DNA of 12,446 nt from Methylococcaceae bacterium. Lineage in GTDB: Bacteria > Pseudomonadota > Gammaproteobacteria > Methylococcales > Methylomonadaceae. Location of the stretch: NCBI GenBank assembly GCA_947506075.1, contig CANNNN010000039.1, forward strand, positions 1-12,446, read 5' to 3'. This document shows, piece by piece, positions 1-6,706 of this stretch; the stretch's first letter is position 1; each line of letters opens with the position of its first letter. Position numbers and translations under genes: made by a program. The notes beneath the pieces are model-generated. The model saw only the letters and a program-made list of their open reading frames with translations. It was not told where the DNA came from and ran no database searches.

Positions 1-48
1 GTAGCAGCAGATTCGTGTGCCGGGATGTGGCTGGCACGATCGCCGCCC
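1..48 (+). ncRNA. ffs: 3' end of SRP 4.5S RNA (partial, cut by window start)
   Basis: The first ~48 bases match the 3' half of bacterial 4.5S RNA. The segment at 16-35 (cgtgtgccgggatgtggctg) is nearly identical to the E. coli stretch containing GUGCCGGGAUGUAGCUGGC, and the preceding AGCAGC fits the strand just after the conserved apical tetraloop. The end near 48 is set by analogy with the terminal CCC of E. coli. 4.5S RNA pairs with Ffh, whose gene lies at 9304 in this window, to form the signal recognition particle for cotranslational membrane targeting. Location directly upstream of dnaX is known in other gammaproteobacteria such as Pseudomonas. The 5' part lies outside the window, so the closing helix could not be checked. 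Confidence 0.85.
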
Positions 49-75
49 AAATCATTCTTATCTTTCGAGCCTGCA

Positions 76-1698
76 ATGAATTATCAGGTTCTCGCCAGAA
101 AATGGCGTCCCCATAATTTCACCGAAGTTGTCGGACAAGAGCATGTCGTCAAATCGTTAATGAACGCTTTGCAACATGATCGACTTCATCATGCCTATTT
201 ATTTACCGGAACGCGCGGCGTAGGCAAAACCACTATTGCCCGAATTTTAGCCAAAGCCATCAATTGCGAAAACCTCCAGGACTATAATCCTTGCGGTGAA
301 TGCAGCGTGTGCCGCGATCTGGATGAGGGGCGGTTTCTGGATTTAATCGAAGTCGATGCCGCATCGCGCACTAAGGTTGAAGACACCCGCGATTTACTCG
401 ACAACGCCCAATACGCGCCGAATCATGGTCGCTATAAAGTCTATTTGATAGACGAAGTGCACATGCTGTCCGGGCACAGTTTTAATGCCTTGCTGAAAAC
501 GCTGGAAGAGCCGCCTCCGCATGTAAAATTCCTGCTGGCCACCACCGATCCACATAAAATCCCCGTCACTGTATTGTCCCGCTGTTTGCAGTTTAATCTG
601 AAGCGCTTGCTGCCCGGCCAGATTTTTACCCAGATGGAATTCATACTCCAGCAGGAACAGATAGCAGCCGAATCCGGCGCGTTAAAACTGTTATCGCGTG
701 CCGCCGATGGCAGTATGCGCGACGGCTTAAGCCTGCTGGATCAGGCCATCGTTTACGGCAATGGCAAGGTCGACACCGATGATGTCCATGCGATGCTGGG
801 CACGGTCGCGCAACAACCGGTTGAGGATATTTTAACGGCTCTGGCCGACGGTAATGGCGCGGCAATACTCGATAAAATAAACGAGATAGCCAATTTGACG
901 CCGGATTTTAGCGATGTGCTCCAGCAGATCTTGCAAGTCCTGCATCGCATAGCCTTAATGCAACAGATACCCGGAGCTATTGATCAGGATTTTGATGCGG
1001 ACATGCTTACTGTATTGGCAGATAAGCTGCCTCCCGAAGATATCCAGCTTTATTATCAGATAGGCCTGATAGGGCAACGGGACCTGGAGCTGGCGCCCGA
1101 TCCGCGCAGCGGTTTTGAGATGGTCCTGCTGCGCATGCTGACTTTCAGGCCGGAAGGCTTAAGCGCAGTGCCGACTAAAAAGGCTACGGTGCGTCAGGCT
1201 ATTAATCAACCCCATGCTCAGCCTGGGTATCATAAGCCAGAAGCCGTTAACAATCTTCCGGAAAAACAACACTCCGCTATCTTCGCTGAAAAAAAAGCTA
1301 CGGAAAGTATTGTCCAAATCCAAGATGGCAACTGGGCAGAAATTGTTGCCGCGATAAAGATTAACGGTTTAACCAGGGAATTGGCTCATAATTGCGTACT
1401 GGAAAGTATTGACGATACTGTTTGCACCTTGATACTGGATCCGGGGCATAAACAGCTGCACAGTAGCCGCACCGAAGAAAACTTACAAAAGGCATTGCAG
1501 GCCTATCGAAAAACGCCGTTGAAACTGGTTATCACGACCCATAAAACCGCGCTTGCGACCCCCGCCGTGCAATTGACCAAAGCCCGCGAAGACAGGCAGC
1601 AGCAGTCGGTTGATGCGATTAATGCAGACGAAAATGTTGGGGCTTTAAAAGAACATATGGGAGCCCGAATCATGCCCGGCACTATAGAACCTATCTAA
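76..1698 (+). CDS. dnaX: DNA polymerase III subunit tau (possibly also gamma)
   Basis: This is the clamp-loader ATPase that loads the beta clamp and, as tau, ties the polymerase cores to the helicase. From the ATG at 76 the product is 540 aa. It shows a Walker A motif at residues 45-52 (GTRGVGKT), a zinc module with Cys64/73/76/79 spaced as in E. coli, Walker B with the DEVHM box, the AT-T-DPHKIP sensor region and the SRC arginine-finger motif. The clamp-loader core (domains I-III) ends near residue 360, followed by a linker of about 55 residues and a C-terminal domain from about 416. At 540 aa it is shorter than E. coli tau (643), mainly in the domain IV region. An in-frame ATG at 25 lies inside the 4.5S RNA and is rejected. 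The ribosome binding site before 76 is weak (CGAG). ybaB follows 19 bp downstream. Confidence 0.96.
   Translation: MNYQVLARKWRPHNFTEVVGQEHVVKSLMNALQHDRLHHAYLFTGTRGVGKTTIARILAKAINCENLQDYNPCGECSVCRDLDEGRFLDLIEVDAASRTKVEDTRDLLDNAQYAPNHGRYKVYLIDEVHMLSGHSFNALLKTLEEPPPHVKFLLATTDPHKIPVTVLSRCLQFNLKRLLPGQIFTQMEFILQQEQIAAESGALKLLSRAADGSMRDGLSLLDQAIVYGNGKVDTDDVHAMLGTVAQQPVEDILTALADGNGAAILDKINEIANLTPDFSDVLQQILQVLHRIALMQQIPGAIDQDFDADMLTVLADKLPPEDIQLYYQIGLIGQRDLELAPDPRSGFEMVLLRMLTFRPEGLSAVPTKKATVRQAINQPHAQPGYHKPEAVNNLPEKQHSAIFAEKKATESIVQIQDGNWAEIVAAIKINGLTRELAHNCVLESIDDTVCTLILDPGHKQLHSSRTEENLQKALQAYRKTPLKLVITTHKTALATPAVQLTKAREDRQQQSVDAINADENVGALKEHMGARIMPGTIEPI
1288..1364 (+). promoter_or_regulatory. candidate dnaX slippery run (tau/gamma switch)
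   Basis: Eight consecutive A residues at 1289-1296 are read in frame as GAA AAA AAA (Glu405-Lys406-Lys407), in the linker after domain III. A -1 shift here, by ribosomal slippage or by insertion of an extra A during transcription, would add about 22 residues and stop at TAA 1362-1364, giving a product of about 429 aa. E. coli gamma is 431 aa and arises at an A-rich heptamer in a similar place. I see no AGGAG stimulator upstream. The only clear stem downstream (1327-1332 with 1345-1350) starts 30 nt away, too far for a classical stimulator, so transcriptional slippage is the likelier mechanism if this is used. Confidence 0.45.
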
Positions 1699-1717
1699 CG
1701 AAAATGGAGAAAAATAA

Positions 1718-2041
1718 ATGAAAAACGCACTCGGCAACATCATGCAGCAAGCCCAAAAAATGCAGGAAGATTTTAAGAAGGCTCAGGAAGAGCTTAACGC
1801 GATGCAGGTTACCGGCGAATCCGGCGGGGGTCTGGTAACCATCCTGATGACCGGCAAACGCGAAGCCAGGAAAGTGACCATTGATCCATCCCTACTCGGC
1901 GAAGACAAGGACATGCTGGAAGACCTGGTCGCTGCGGCGATCAACGATGCGGTCAATAAAGTCGCAAAAATGAAAAAAGAAAAAATGTTCGATGTAACTG
2001 CCGGAATTCCCTTGCCTCCCGGATTTCAGCTGCCTTTTTAA
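1718..2041 (+). CDS. ybaB: YbaB/EbfC family nucleoid-associated protein
   Basis: A 107-aa protein of the YbaB/EbfC family, small dimeric DNA-binding proteins that associate with the nucleoid. Visible features are the Gln/Lys/Glu-rich N-terminal helix (AQKMQEDFKKAQEEL), the central VTGESGGGLV strand segment, the VTIDPSLL segment, the acidic helix with DLVAAAINDAV, and a C-terminal Gly/Pro-rich tail (PLPPGFQLPF). Length matches the family (about 105-110 aa). The ATG is preceded by GGAG at 1706-1709 with an 8-nt spacer. It sits between dnaX (19 bp upstream) and recR (18 bp downstream), the widely conserved dnaX-ybaB-recR arrangement, so it is probably cotranscribed. Its exact cellular role is not settled in the family. 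Confidence 0.95.
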   Translation: MKNALGNIMQQAQKMQEDFKKAQEELNAMQVTGESGGGLVTILMTGKREARKVTIDPSLLGEDKDMLEDLVAAAINDAVNKVAKMKKEKMFDVTAGIPLPPGFQLPF

Positions 2042-2059
2042 TATGGAAACCTCTTTACT

Positions 2060-2656
2060 ATGAACAAAGCGGGCTTATTGGGGCAGTTGATACAGAGTTT
2101 ATGCTGCCTGCCCGGGGTCGGGCCTAAGTCAGCTCAACGCATGGCCTTTCACCTGCTCCAGCGCGATCGAAATGGTGCAAAAATACTGGCTAAAACGGTG
2201 CTGCGAGCGATTGAGGAATTAGGCCATTGTCGACAATGTCGCACCCTGACCGAAGGCGAAATCTGCGAAACCTGCGCCGATCAGTCAAGAAATGATGAAA
2301 TGCTCTGCATCGTAGAAAGCCCTTCCGATGCCTGGATAGTCGATCAGGCAGCGGTGTTCAAGGGCCGCTATTTTGTACTCCATGGTCGCTTGTCCCCGCT
2401 GGACGGAATAGGTCCCGACGAACTCGGCCTGGATCAGCTCGAACAGCTGCTGGCGACAGGCCGGGTCAAGGAACTGATACTGGCGACCAATTCAACGGTA
2501 GAAGGCGAGGCAACCGCTTATTTTATCGGTGAACTGGCCAGGAAACATCAAGTGCCGGCCAGCAGAATCGCACACGGCGTACCGATGGGCGGCGAACTGG
2601 AGTTTACCGATAGCGGCACCTTATCCCATGCGTTTAATGGCCGCGTAGAAATGTAA
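2060..2656 (+). CDS. recR: Recombination mediator protein RecR
   Basis: RecR acts with RecF/RecO in loading RecA onto SSB-coated gaps during recombinational repair. The 198-aa product has the full domain order: an N-terminal helix-hairpin-helix (LPGVGPKSAQRMAFHLL, about 17-33), a four-cysteine zinc finger at Cys57, Cys60, Cys69 and Cys72, then a TOPRIM domain starting near residue 80 (LCIVESPSDA) and running through the LATNSTVEGEATA and RIAHGVPMGGELE segments. The C-terminal LSHAFNGR tail is typical. Length equals that of E. coli RecR (about 200 aa). The start ATG lies 18 bp after ybaB, with a GGAAA sequence upstream as a modest Shine-Dalgarno. It is the third gene of the dnaX-ybaB-recR unit. 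Confidence 0.97.
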   Translation: MNKAGLLGQLIQSLCCLPGVGPKSAQRMAFHLLQRDRNGAKILAKTVLRAIEELGHCRQCRTLTEGEICETCADQSRNDEMLCIVESPSDAWIVDQAAVFKGRYFVLHGRLSPLDGIGPDELGLDQLEQLLATGRVKELILATNSTVEGEATAYFIGELARKHQVPASRIAHGVPMGGELEFTDSGTLSHAFNGRVEM

Positions 2657-2698
2657 CAGCGCCCCGGCGATTCATTCACCAAACTAAAGGTAGAAGCT

Positions 2699-3037
2699 AT
2701 GACGGATTGTATATTTTGCAAAATGGTTGCAGGCCTTATCAAGCCTGATGTGGTTTTTGAAGATGACAATATCCTGGCTTTTAGGGATATCAAACCCCAG
2801 GCACCGACACATATCCTGATCATCCCCAAACGCCACGTTGCAACCTTGAATGATCTGGATGACACCCTGCTAGCTGGTCAGTTATTGCAGGCCGCGATAA
2901 TGCTGGCTAAACAGGAAGGCTTGTCCGAAGCCGGCTACAGAACCGTATTTAACTGCAACAGGCATGGCGGACAGGACGTTTATCACCTGCATTTGCATCT
3001 GCTGGGCGGTCGGCAAATGGTCTGGCCGCCGGGTTAG
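2699..3037 (+). CDS. hinT: HIT family purine nucleoside phosphoramidase-like protein (HinT type)
   Basis: A 112-aa histidine-triad protein. The family hydrolyses nucleoside phosphoramidates such as AMP-lysine, using the middle histidine of the triad. The triad HLHLH lies at residues 96-100 (catalytic His98) and is followed by LLGGRQMVWPPG, the standard HinT C terminus. The N-terminal CIFCK (Cys4/Cys7), the FRDIKPQAPTHILIIPKRH strand block and GGQDVYHLHLHLLGGR are all characteristic. The segment NCNRHGGQ at 85-92 departs from the more usual NxGxxGGQ form. The ATG has AAGG at 2687-2690, 8 nt upstream. The gene lies 42 bp after recR on the same strand and may share its transcript. The symbol follows the E. 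coli homologue. Confidence 0.9.
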   Translation: MTDCIFCKMVAGLIKPDVVFEDDNILAFRDIKPQAPTHILIIPKRHVATLNDLDDTLLAGQLLQAAIMLAKQEGLSEAGYRTVFNCNRHGGQDVYHLHLHLLGGRQMVWPPG

Positions 3038-3066
3038 CATCACCGCGATTAAAAACCGAGATTTTT

Positions 3067-3099
3067 ATGACCGCCTCACTGCACCGGAAAAATCAGTGA
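3067..3099 (+). other. 10-codon mini-ORF overlapping the GDPD start
   Basis: ATG 3067 opens a 10-aa reading frame (MTASLHRKNQ) that ends in TGA 3097-3099. The stop overlaps the proposed GTG start of the phosphodiesterase as GTGA. A GAG a few bases before the ATG could serve as a weak binding site. Such an overlap can let a terminating ribosome restart on a gene that lacks its own good Shine-Dalgarno sequence, which is the case here. It may equally be chance, because ten open codons are not remarkable. Confidence 0.25.
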
Positions 3100-3947
3100 A
3101 CAGCCAAGGCAGATGTTTGATCTTTGCTCACCGAGGAGGAAATAAGGAGGCTGGTGCTTTAATCGGCGAAAATACCCGAGCCGCCTTTGATTATGCGTTG
3201 CAATTCCCGATCGACGGCATAGAAACCGATGTGCAATTAAGCCAGGATCAGGTGCCGGTGCTTTGGCATGACTGGCGACTGGAAAAATTGGGCCATCCGG
3301 AAAAATGCATAGCTGATTTTAATTTCGCAGCGCTACAACAAATGGATTTTGTAGGATGCGGTTCGCCCTATGCCGCACCGGCAGCTGTTTTGAGCCTTAA
3401 GTCGTTTATCGATAGTTTCCGGGGGCGTTGCGGCCTTGATATTGAGCTTAAAAGCCGCGATGGAGAATCTCGCCATCGGCTGGAAAGAAAAATACAGCAA
3501 ATTCTGGCTATCATCGGCACGTCGGCTGAAGATGGCGTGTTTATTTCTTCGTTCAGCTTGCCCGCACTGATTTTCGCGCGGCAACAGGCACCGGATTTTC
3601 CGCTTCATTATCTATTGTCCGACCATCATACCCAAGCGGACATTGAACGGTTTCTGACAAATTCGCCGGGAGCGAATTTGCATTTACCCGCAGGGTGCCG
3701 GGCAGGAATGCCCGGCATGAGCGATCACAGCTTTCTGGCCGGATTTTGCCTGCCTATAGCCATTCACAACAATGCTATTGCAGCGCTTTTGCGTGAGCAC
3801 GGAAAAAGGGTTGGAGTCTATACCTGCAACAGTACCGAGGAAATTCAAAAAGCGCTGGATTTGAAGGTCGATATTCTGATTACCGACTATCCGCAGCTGG
3901 CCTTGCAGCTGCGCGATCTCGACAACCGCTCTGCGCATCGACTATAG
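3096..3947 (+). CDS. Glycerophosphodiester phosphodiesterase (GDPD family)
   Basis: Cytoplasmic-type GDPD (no signal peptide seen), expected to split glycerophosphodiesters into sn-glycerol 3-phosphate and an alcohol. From GTG 3096 the product is 283 aa with the family motifs in order: FAHRGG (His12, Arg13), ENT (Glu25), the metal-binding ETD pair (Glu43, Asp45), the WHD box (His58), the DIELK segment (Glu117, Lys119) and the C-terminal VYTCN...DILITDYP block. The frame is open back to an ATG at 2964, but that would overlap hinT by 74 bp and add a non-homologous Cys-rich leader, so GTG 3096 is preferred; the RBS there is weak. The 3' end overlaps the convergent PLP-enzyme gene by 68 bp. Two perfect hairpins lie inside the coding sequence at 3658-3717. 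Confidence 0.88.
   Translation: MNSQGRCLIFAHRGGNKEAGALIGENTRAAFDYALQFPIDGIETDVQLSQDQVPVLWHDWRLEKLGHPEKCIADFNFAALQQMDFVGCGSPYAAPAAVLSLKSFIDSFRGRCGLDIELKSRDGESRHRLERKIQQILAIIGTSAEDGVFISSFSLPALIFARQQAPDFPLHYLLSDHHTQADIERFLTNSPGANLHLPAGCRAGMPGMSDHSFLAGFCLPIAIHNNAIAALLREHGKRVGVYTCNSTEEIQKALDLKVDILITDYPQLALQLRDLDNRSAHRL
3658..3680. repeat. perfect 9-bp inverted repeat, 5-nt loop (in GDPD gene)
   Basis: CAAATTCGC at 3658-3666 and GCGAATTTG at 3672-3680 are exact reverse complements around the loop CGGGA. The hairpin lies inside the phosphodiesterase coding sequence and is followed 15 bp later by a second perfect 9-bp hairpin. Confidence 0.8.
3696..3717. repeat. perfect 9-bp GC-rich inverted repeat, GGAA loop (in GDPD gene)
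   Basis: TGCCGGGCA at 3696-3704 and TGCCCGGCA at 3709-3717 are exact reverse complements around GGAA, which on the + strand RNA would be a GNRA-type tetraloop. The composition recalls REP-like elements, but no second copy exists in this window to test that. No T-run follows, so it is not a typical intrinsic terminator. Confidence 0.8.
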
Positions 3948-5400
3948 CGGCGGTTTTATCTAAAGCGGCCAGCGCATCGTTAATGATTGCAAGACCCTTA
4001 TCGCCCCGGTCTGCCGCTTCGACAATCAGCCGTGAACTGATGCATAAACGCAAGGCGCTTACCGGTATGTCGTTACGAATGCCGCAGGCAACAGGCTGTC
4101 CAAGTTGACAGCGTATTGAGCCGGCATCGCTTTCGGGGCGCTCGAGTTTGATGGGCAGTTGTTGGTAGACATTCCGGGTCTGTTCGCGGCTTAACGGTAT
4201 CCGTTCGGCAGACTGGAGCTCATAAAGCAGAAACGGAAAGAGGGTCTGCAGATGATCCCAGCTATCGGCCTCTATTAACGGGCGACGGTCGAGCTGGGGC
4301 ACGGCTAAGGGTTCGAAATGAGGATCTGAAATCATGCGTTGCGAGATAGTTTTTGCAAAAGCCATGATGAAATTTATGATGAATGCTCTAGGTACGGTGC
4401 GAAACCTGCGCAACTCATCCAGGGCCACAGCACTGCGCAACAGCAATCCGAAATTGGCGGGCTGCTCCAGAGTTTCATCTGCGGTCCAGCTATCCGGGTT
4501 ATGACCCGGCAGCAAGCCTCGTGGAAATCCGCGTTTTTGGAAACGATTAACGACGGTTTCTGGAACCAGTAATGCGGCAGAGAAAGACGGGCCTGTCAGG
4601 AATTTTGAGCCGGTCAATGCGAGCATAAACCCCTGTTCCAGATAGGCCTGTAAAGTCGGTATCGCGATCCGGAACTGACAGGCATCGACCAGTACATCAA
4701 TGTTGTCGGGATAGCGTTGATGTAGCGACAGCACGCAGGATAGACTCGGTGCGATTAAGCCGGTTTTGGACTGGTCAACCAGGATCAACAGCACGCGTCG
4801 ATCTGAGGCAACGGCTTTATTAACCAGGTATTCCACTTCAGCATCAATTTCCGCTAATAGTCTCGGCATCCCGTCATCCAGTCGTATGCAAACTTGTGCG
4901 ACTTCAACGTTGTTATTGCCGGCGACGGGGTTTTCATTTAAGGCTGAGGCCACGCCGCTACCGGTTTCATTGGCTTCCACCATGATTATCAGGGCCGGTT
5001 TCGATACTCCGCCACCCGTATATTGGGCGACCAGCGCGTGGAGGTCGGTGCCCGATGGGGATAAAATAAGCTCCAGTCCGTCAAACTCCGATAACTCGCA
5101 TAAGTCCAGATAATCCTGGCGTAGCCGCTTTATTTCCAGGGCATAAACGACTGCGGGCGGCTCGGTGCTGAGGGCTTGCAGTAATTTTTCATGCAGCCGG
5201 TTTGCAACGGCATAAGCTTCCGGGGAAATGTTTGAGGCCGTTGAAGAGCCAAAGGCCAGTAGCTGAGCGTCAGGAACCGGTGAGCAGCCGTATTTATTCA
5301 GTCCACTTAACGGATCGATGGCGATGCGCGCATCGCCGCCTGTAGCCAGGAGTTGTTTGATGGTCGGCAGCTTGTAAGGTGTCGGTGGCGAGTTTTGCAC
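3880..5400 (-). CDS. Uncharacterised fold-type I PLP-dependent enzyme (aminotransferase class V-like)
   Basis: A 506-aa protein I cannot assign to a named enzyme. It carries the signature of the aspartate-aminotransferase-fold PLP enzymes: a phosphate-binding SGTD at 116-119, a DACQ segment with Asp239 (expected to contact the pyridine nitrogen) and Gln242, and a probable Schiff-base Lys266 in LTGSKFLTGP. The N terminus contains a GDARI...GLNKYGC..P block (about 22-41) and a SSTASNIS segment near the expected substrate entrance. The start is GTG at 5400, 20 bp after the ATP-grasp gene; no good Shine-Dalgarno is visible and no ATG lies in frame nearby. It is the last gene of a three-gene - strand run. 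The final ~22 residues are encoded opposite the 3' end of the convergent phosphodiesterase gene. The reaction could be transamination, lyase or sulfur-type chemistry; sequence alone does not decide. Confidence 0.8.
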   Translation of the reverse strand: MQNSPPTPYKLPTIKQLLATGGDARIAIDPLSGLNKYGCSPVPDAQLLAFGSSTASNISPEAYAVANRLHEKLLQALSTEPPAVVYALEIKRLRQDYLDLCELSEFDGLELILSPSGTDLHALVAQYTGGGVSKPALIIMVEANETGSGVASALNENPVAGNNNVEVAQVCIRLDDGMPRLLAEIDAEVEYLVNKAVASDRRVLLILVDQSKTGLIAPSLSCVLSLHQRYPDNIDVLVDACQFRIAIPTLQAYLEQGFMLALTGSKFLTGPSFSAALLVPETVVNRFQKRGFPRGLLPGHNPDSWTADETLEQPANFGLLLRSAVALDELRRFRTVPRAFIINFIMAFAKTISQRMISDPHFEPLAVPQLDRRPLIEADSWDHLQTLFPFLLYELQSAERIPLSREQTRNVYQQLPIKLERPESDAGSIRCQLGQPVACGIRNDIPVSALRLCISSRLIVEAADRGDKGLAIINDALAALDKTAAIVDAQSGCRDRAAARPAADSR

Positions 5401-5406
5401 AATAGT

Positions 5407-5429
5407 TAAAGCGTTGTCATCTAAAGCGT
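5407..5429 (-). repeat. 8-bp direct repeat at the ATP-grasp / PLP enzyme junction
   Basis: On the - strand ACGCTTTA occurs at 5429-5422 and again at 5414-5407, a period of 15 bp. The first copy contains the TAG stop of the ATP-grasp gene. Immediately after that stop comes ATG ACA ACG CTT TAA, so each copy ends a frame with Thr-Leu-stop. This looks like a small local duplication; a functional role is not shown. Confidence 0.5.
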
Positions 5430-6641
5430 ATTGATGATTTTGATGTCGTTGCGCTGCATTGCTGTAAGCAGCATTTGGCGAAACGCAAAAAATATCTTGT
5501 TCATCTGCGGCTGTTTGTACGGAAAGATGTCTACAGGGTCAATCGCATGGATAATCATGCAGCTGTCTATCTCGAAAATCAGCAGCTTACCATCAGCGGT
5601 CTCGCCGCAATCGATGCCCAGATAGTCCAGTCCTGCCCGTTCGTAGATGGCTAGCAAGGCTGCGGCATGTTTACAGGCAAACCGGCTGTCGAAATCGATC
5701 ATGAATTTTTCTTCTTCGCTGCGTTTTTCGGCGCTTTCGGCCATGCCGGCATTCAGGTAATGAATCATCCAGTGTTCGGATATGCCGACATGGCAAACAA
5801 AAGGTTTGCCGTCGATCAGTACGATCCGGTATTTTCTGAAAAAACCATCAGGGCTGCGATAGTCAACAAAACGGGATACATAAAATTCGCTGTTGAGCAT
5901 GTCTTGCAGATAAACACCCAATGCATCAGCATCCTCGATTTTATCCAGATCTTTTCCTGCGTGGGAATCAACGGGGCGGATAATAATCGGGAAGCTACCG
6001 TCTTCCAGCACCTCAGTCATCGGCAGTTGTGCATCTGAAACTTGCTCTAGAATCTGTCTAGCTATGCGTAAGGTGCTCGGCATAACTACGCCGGGAGCGT
6101 CTTTTAGCAATGAGCAGGCCTGGTCGCGCGACATTAATGCAATGCGCTCAGGCTTGTTCAATACCGGATGCGGCCAGGAAGCGAGCGCCGTATGAAGCTC
6201 ATTTAACTGCTGCATGTTTTGATCGGATTGGGCAATCGCGACGAACAACACGTCGTGATCCGGAAGCTGGTCGGGTAACGGTAAGTCAGGCGTTACATAG
6301 ACGATATCGAGTGTAACATCGGCATTCTCCAGCAGGAATTCCACCGGCGTATTGGCCATTAAATCACCTGCGCCCATGATCGCCAGCAGCCGAATTTTGG
6401 CGGTTTTTGTGGCGGCAGGTAGGGAGTAGATTTGTTGAATTTGGATAGCCTGGGTCTGCATCGTCAAAGCCAAGTTTCGATTGCCCCGAAGTTGCAATAC
6501 CGTGGATAAATCCATCAGCGCATGGCCGCTGGTATCGGTTTCGGCGCGAGCGATTAATTGTGTGCCCAGCGGGGCAAGGTCATGGCCGGAGTAGGCCATG
6601 CGCATCAGTTTTGCCAGGCCGATCAGTTCATTGGTGGGCAT
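5421..6641 (-). CDS. ATP-grasp ligase-like protein with helical N-terminal region
   Basis: A 406-aa protein. Residues 1-75 are helical and resemble a degenerate TPR-like unit (ALMDLSTVLQLRGNRNLALT). Residues about 82-190 form a Rossmann-like pre-ATP-grasp region (KIRLLAIMGAGD...HDVLFVAIAQSD). The ATP-grasp fold follows: strand FPIIIRP with Arg222 where many relatives have Lys, a SHAGK loop (226-230), YVSRFVDY (about 254-261), FRKYRIVLIDGKPFVCHVG, LDYLGIDC (Asp344) and the metal-binding LIFEIDSC (Glu357, Asp359). Families with this fold join a carboxylate to an amine or thiol through an acyl phosphate. The substrate is unknown. ATG 6641 has AGGAA upstream with suitable spacing. The gene starts 65 bp after the decarboxylase stop and ends 20 bp before the next PLP enzyme, consistent with one operon. 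Confidence 0.82.
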   Translation of the reverse strand: MPTNELIGLAKLMRMAYSGHDLAPLGTQLIARAETDTSGHALMDLSTVLQLRGNRNLALTMQTQAIQIQQIYSLPAATKTAKIRLLAIMGAGDLMANTPVEFLLENADVTLDIVYVTPDLPLPDQLPDHDVLFVAIAQSDQNMQQLNELHTALASWPHPVLNKPERIALMSRDQACSLLKDAPGVVMPSTLRIARQILEQVSDAQLPMTEVLEDGSFPIIIRPVDSHAGKDLDKIEDADALGVYLQDMLNSEFYVSRFVDYRSPDGFFRKYRIVLIDGKPFVCHVGISEHWMIHYLNAGMAESAEKRSEEEKFMIDFDSRFACKHAAALLAIYERAGLDYLGIDCGETADGKLLIFEIDSCMIIHAIDPVDIFPYKQPQMNKIFFAFRQMLLTAMQRNDIKIINTL

Positions 6642-6706
6642 TAGTTTTTCCTAGGGTTGGGCATTTTCTATCGCCAGGGAGGGTATCAATGCAGCAAGCA
6701 AGCCAG

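Noticed and set aside
25..75. In-frame upstream ATG extending DnaX by 17 residues
   Set aside because: It lies within the conserved 3' part of the 4.5S RNA, and the added residues have no match to DnaX N termini, which begin MxYQVLARKWRP.
1327..1350. GGCAAC/GTTGCC stem as a frameshift stimulator in dnaX
   Set aside because: It starts 30 nt after the A run; known stimulatory stems sit about 5-9 nt downstream, and the loop is 12 nt.
2964..3095. Upstream ATG for the phosphodiesterase
   Set aside because: It would overlap hinT by 74 bp in another frame and encode a Cys/Trp-rich leader unlike the family; GTG 3096 leaves the expected ~10 residues before AHRGG.
5667..6038. 123-aa open frame on the + strand
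   Set aside because: Antisense to the ATP-grasp domain, which carries clear motifs; treated as a shadow.
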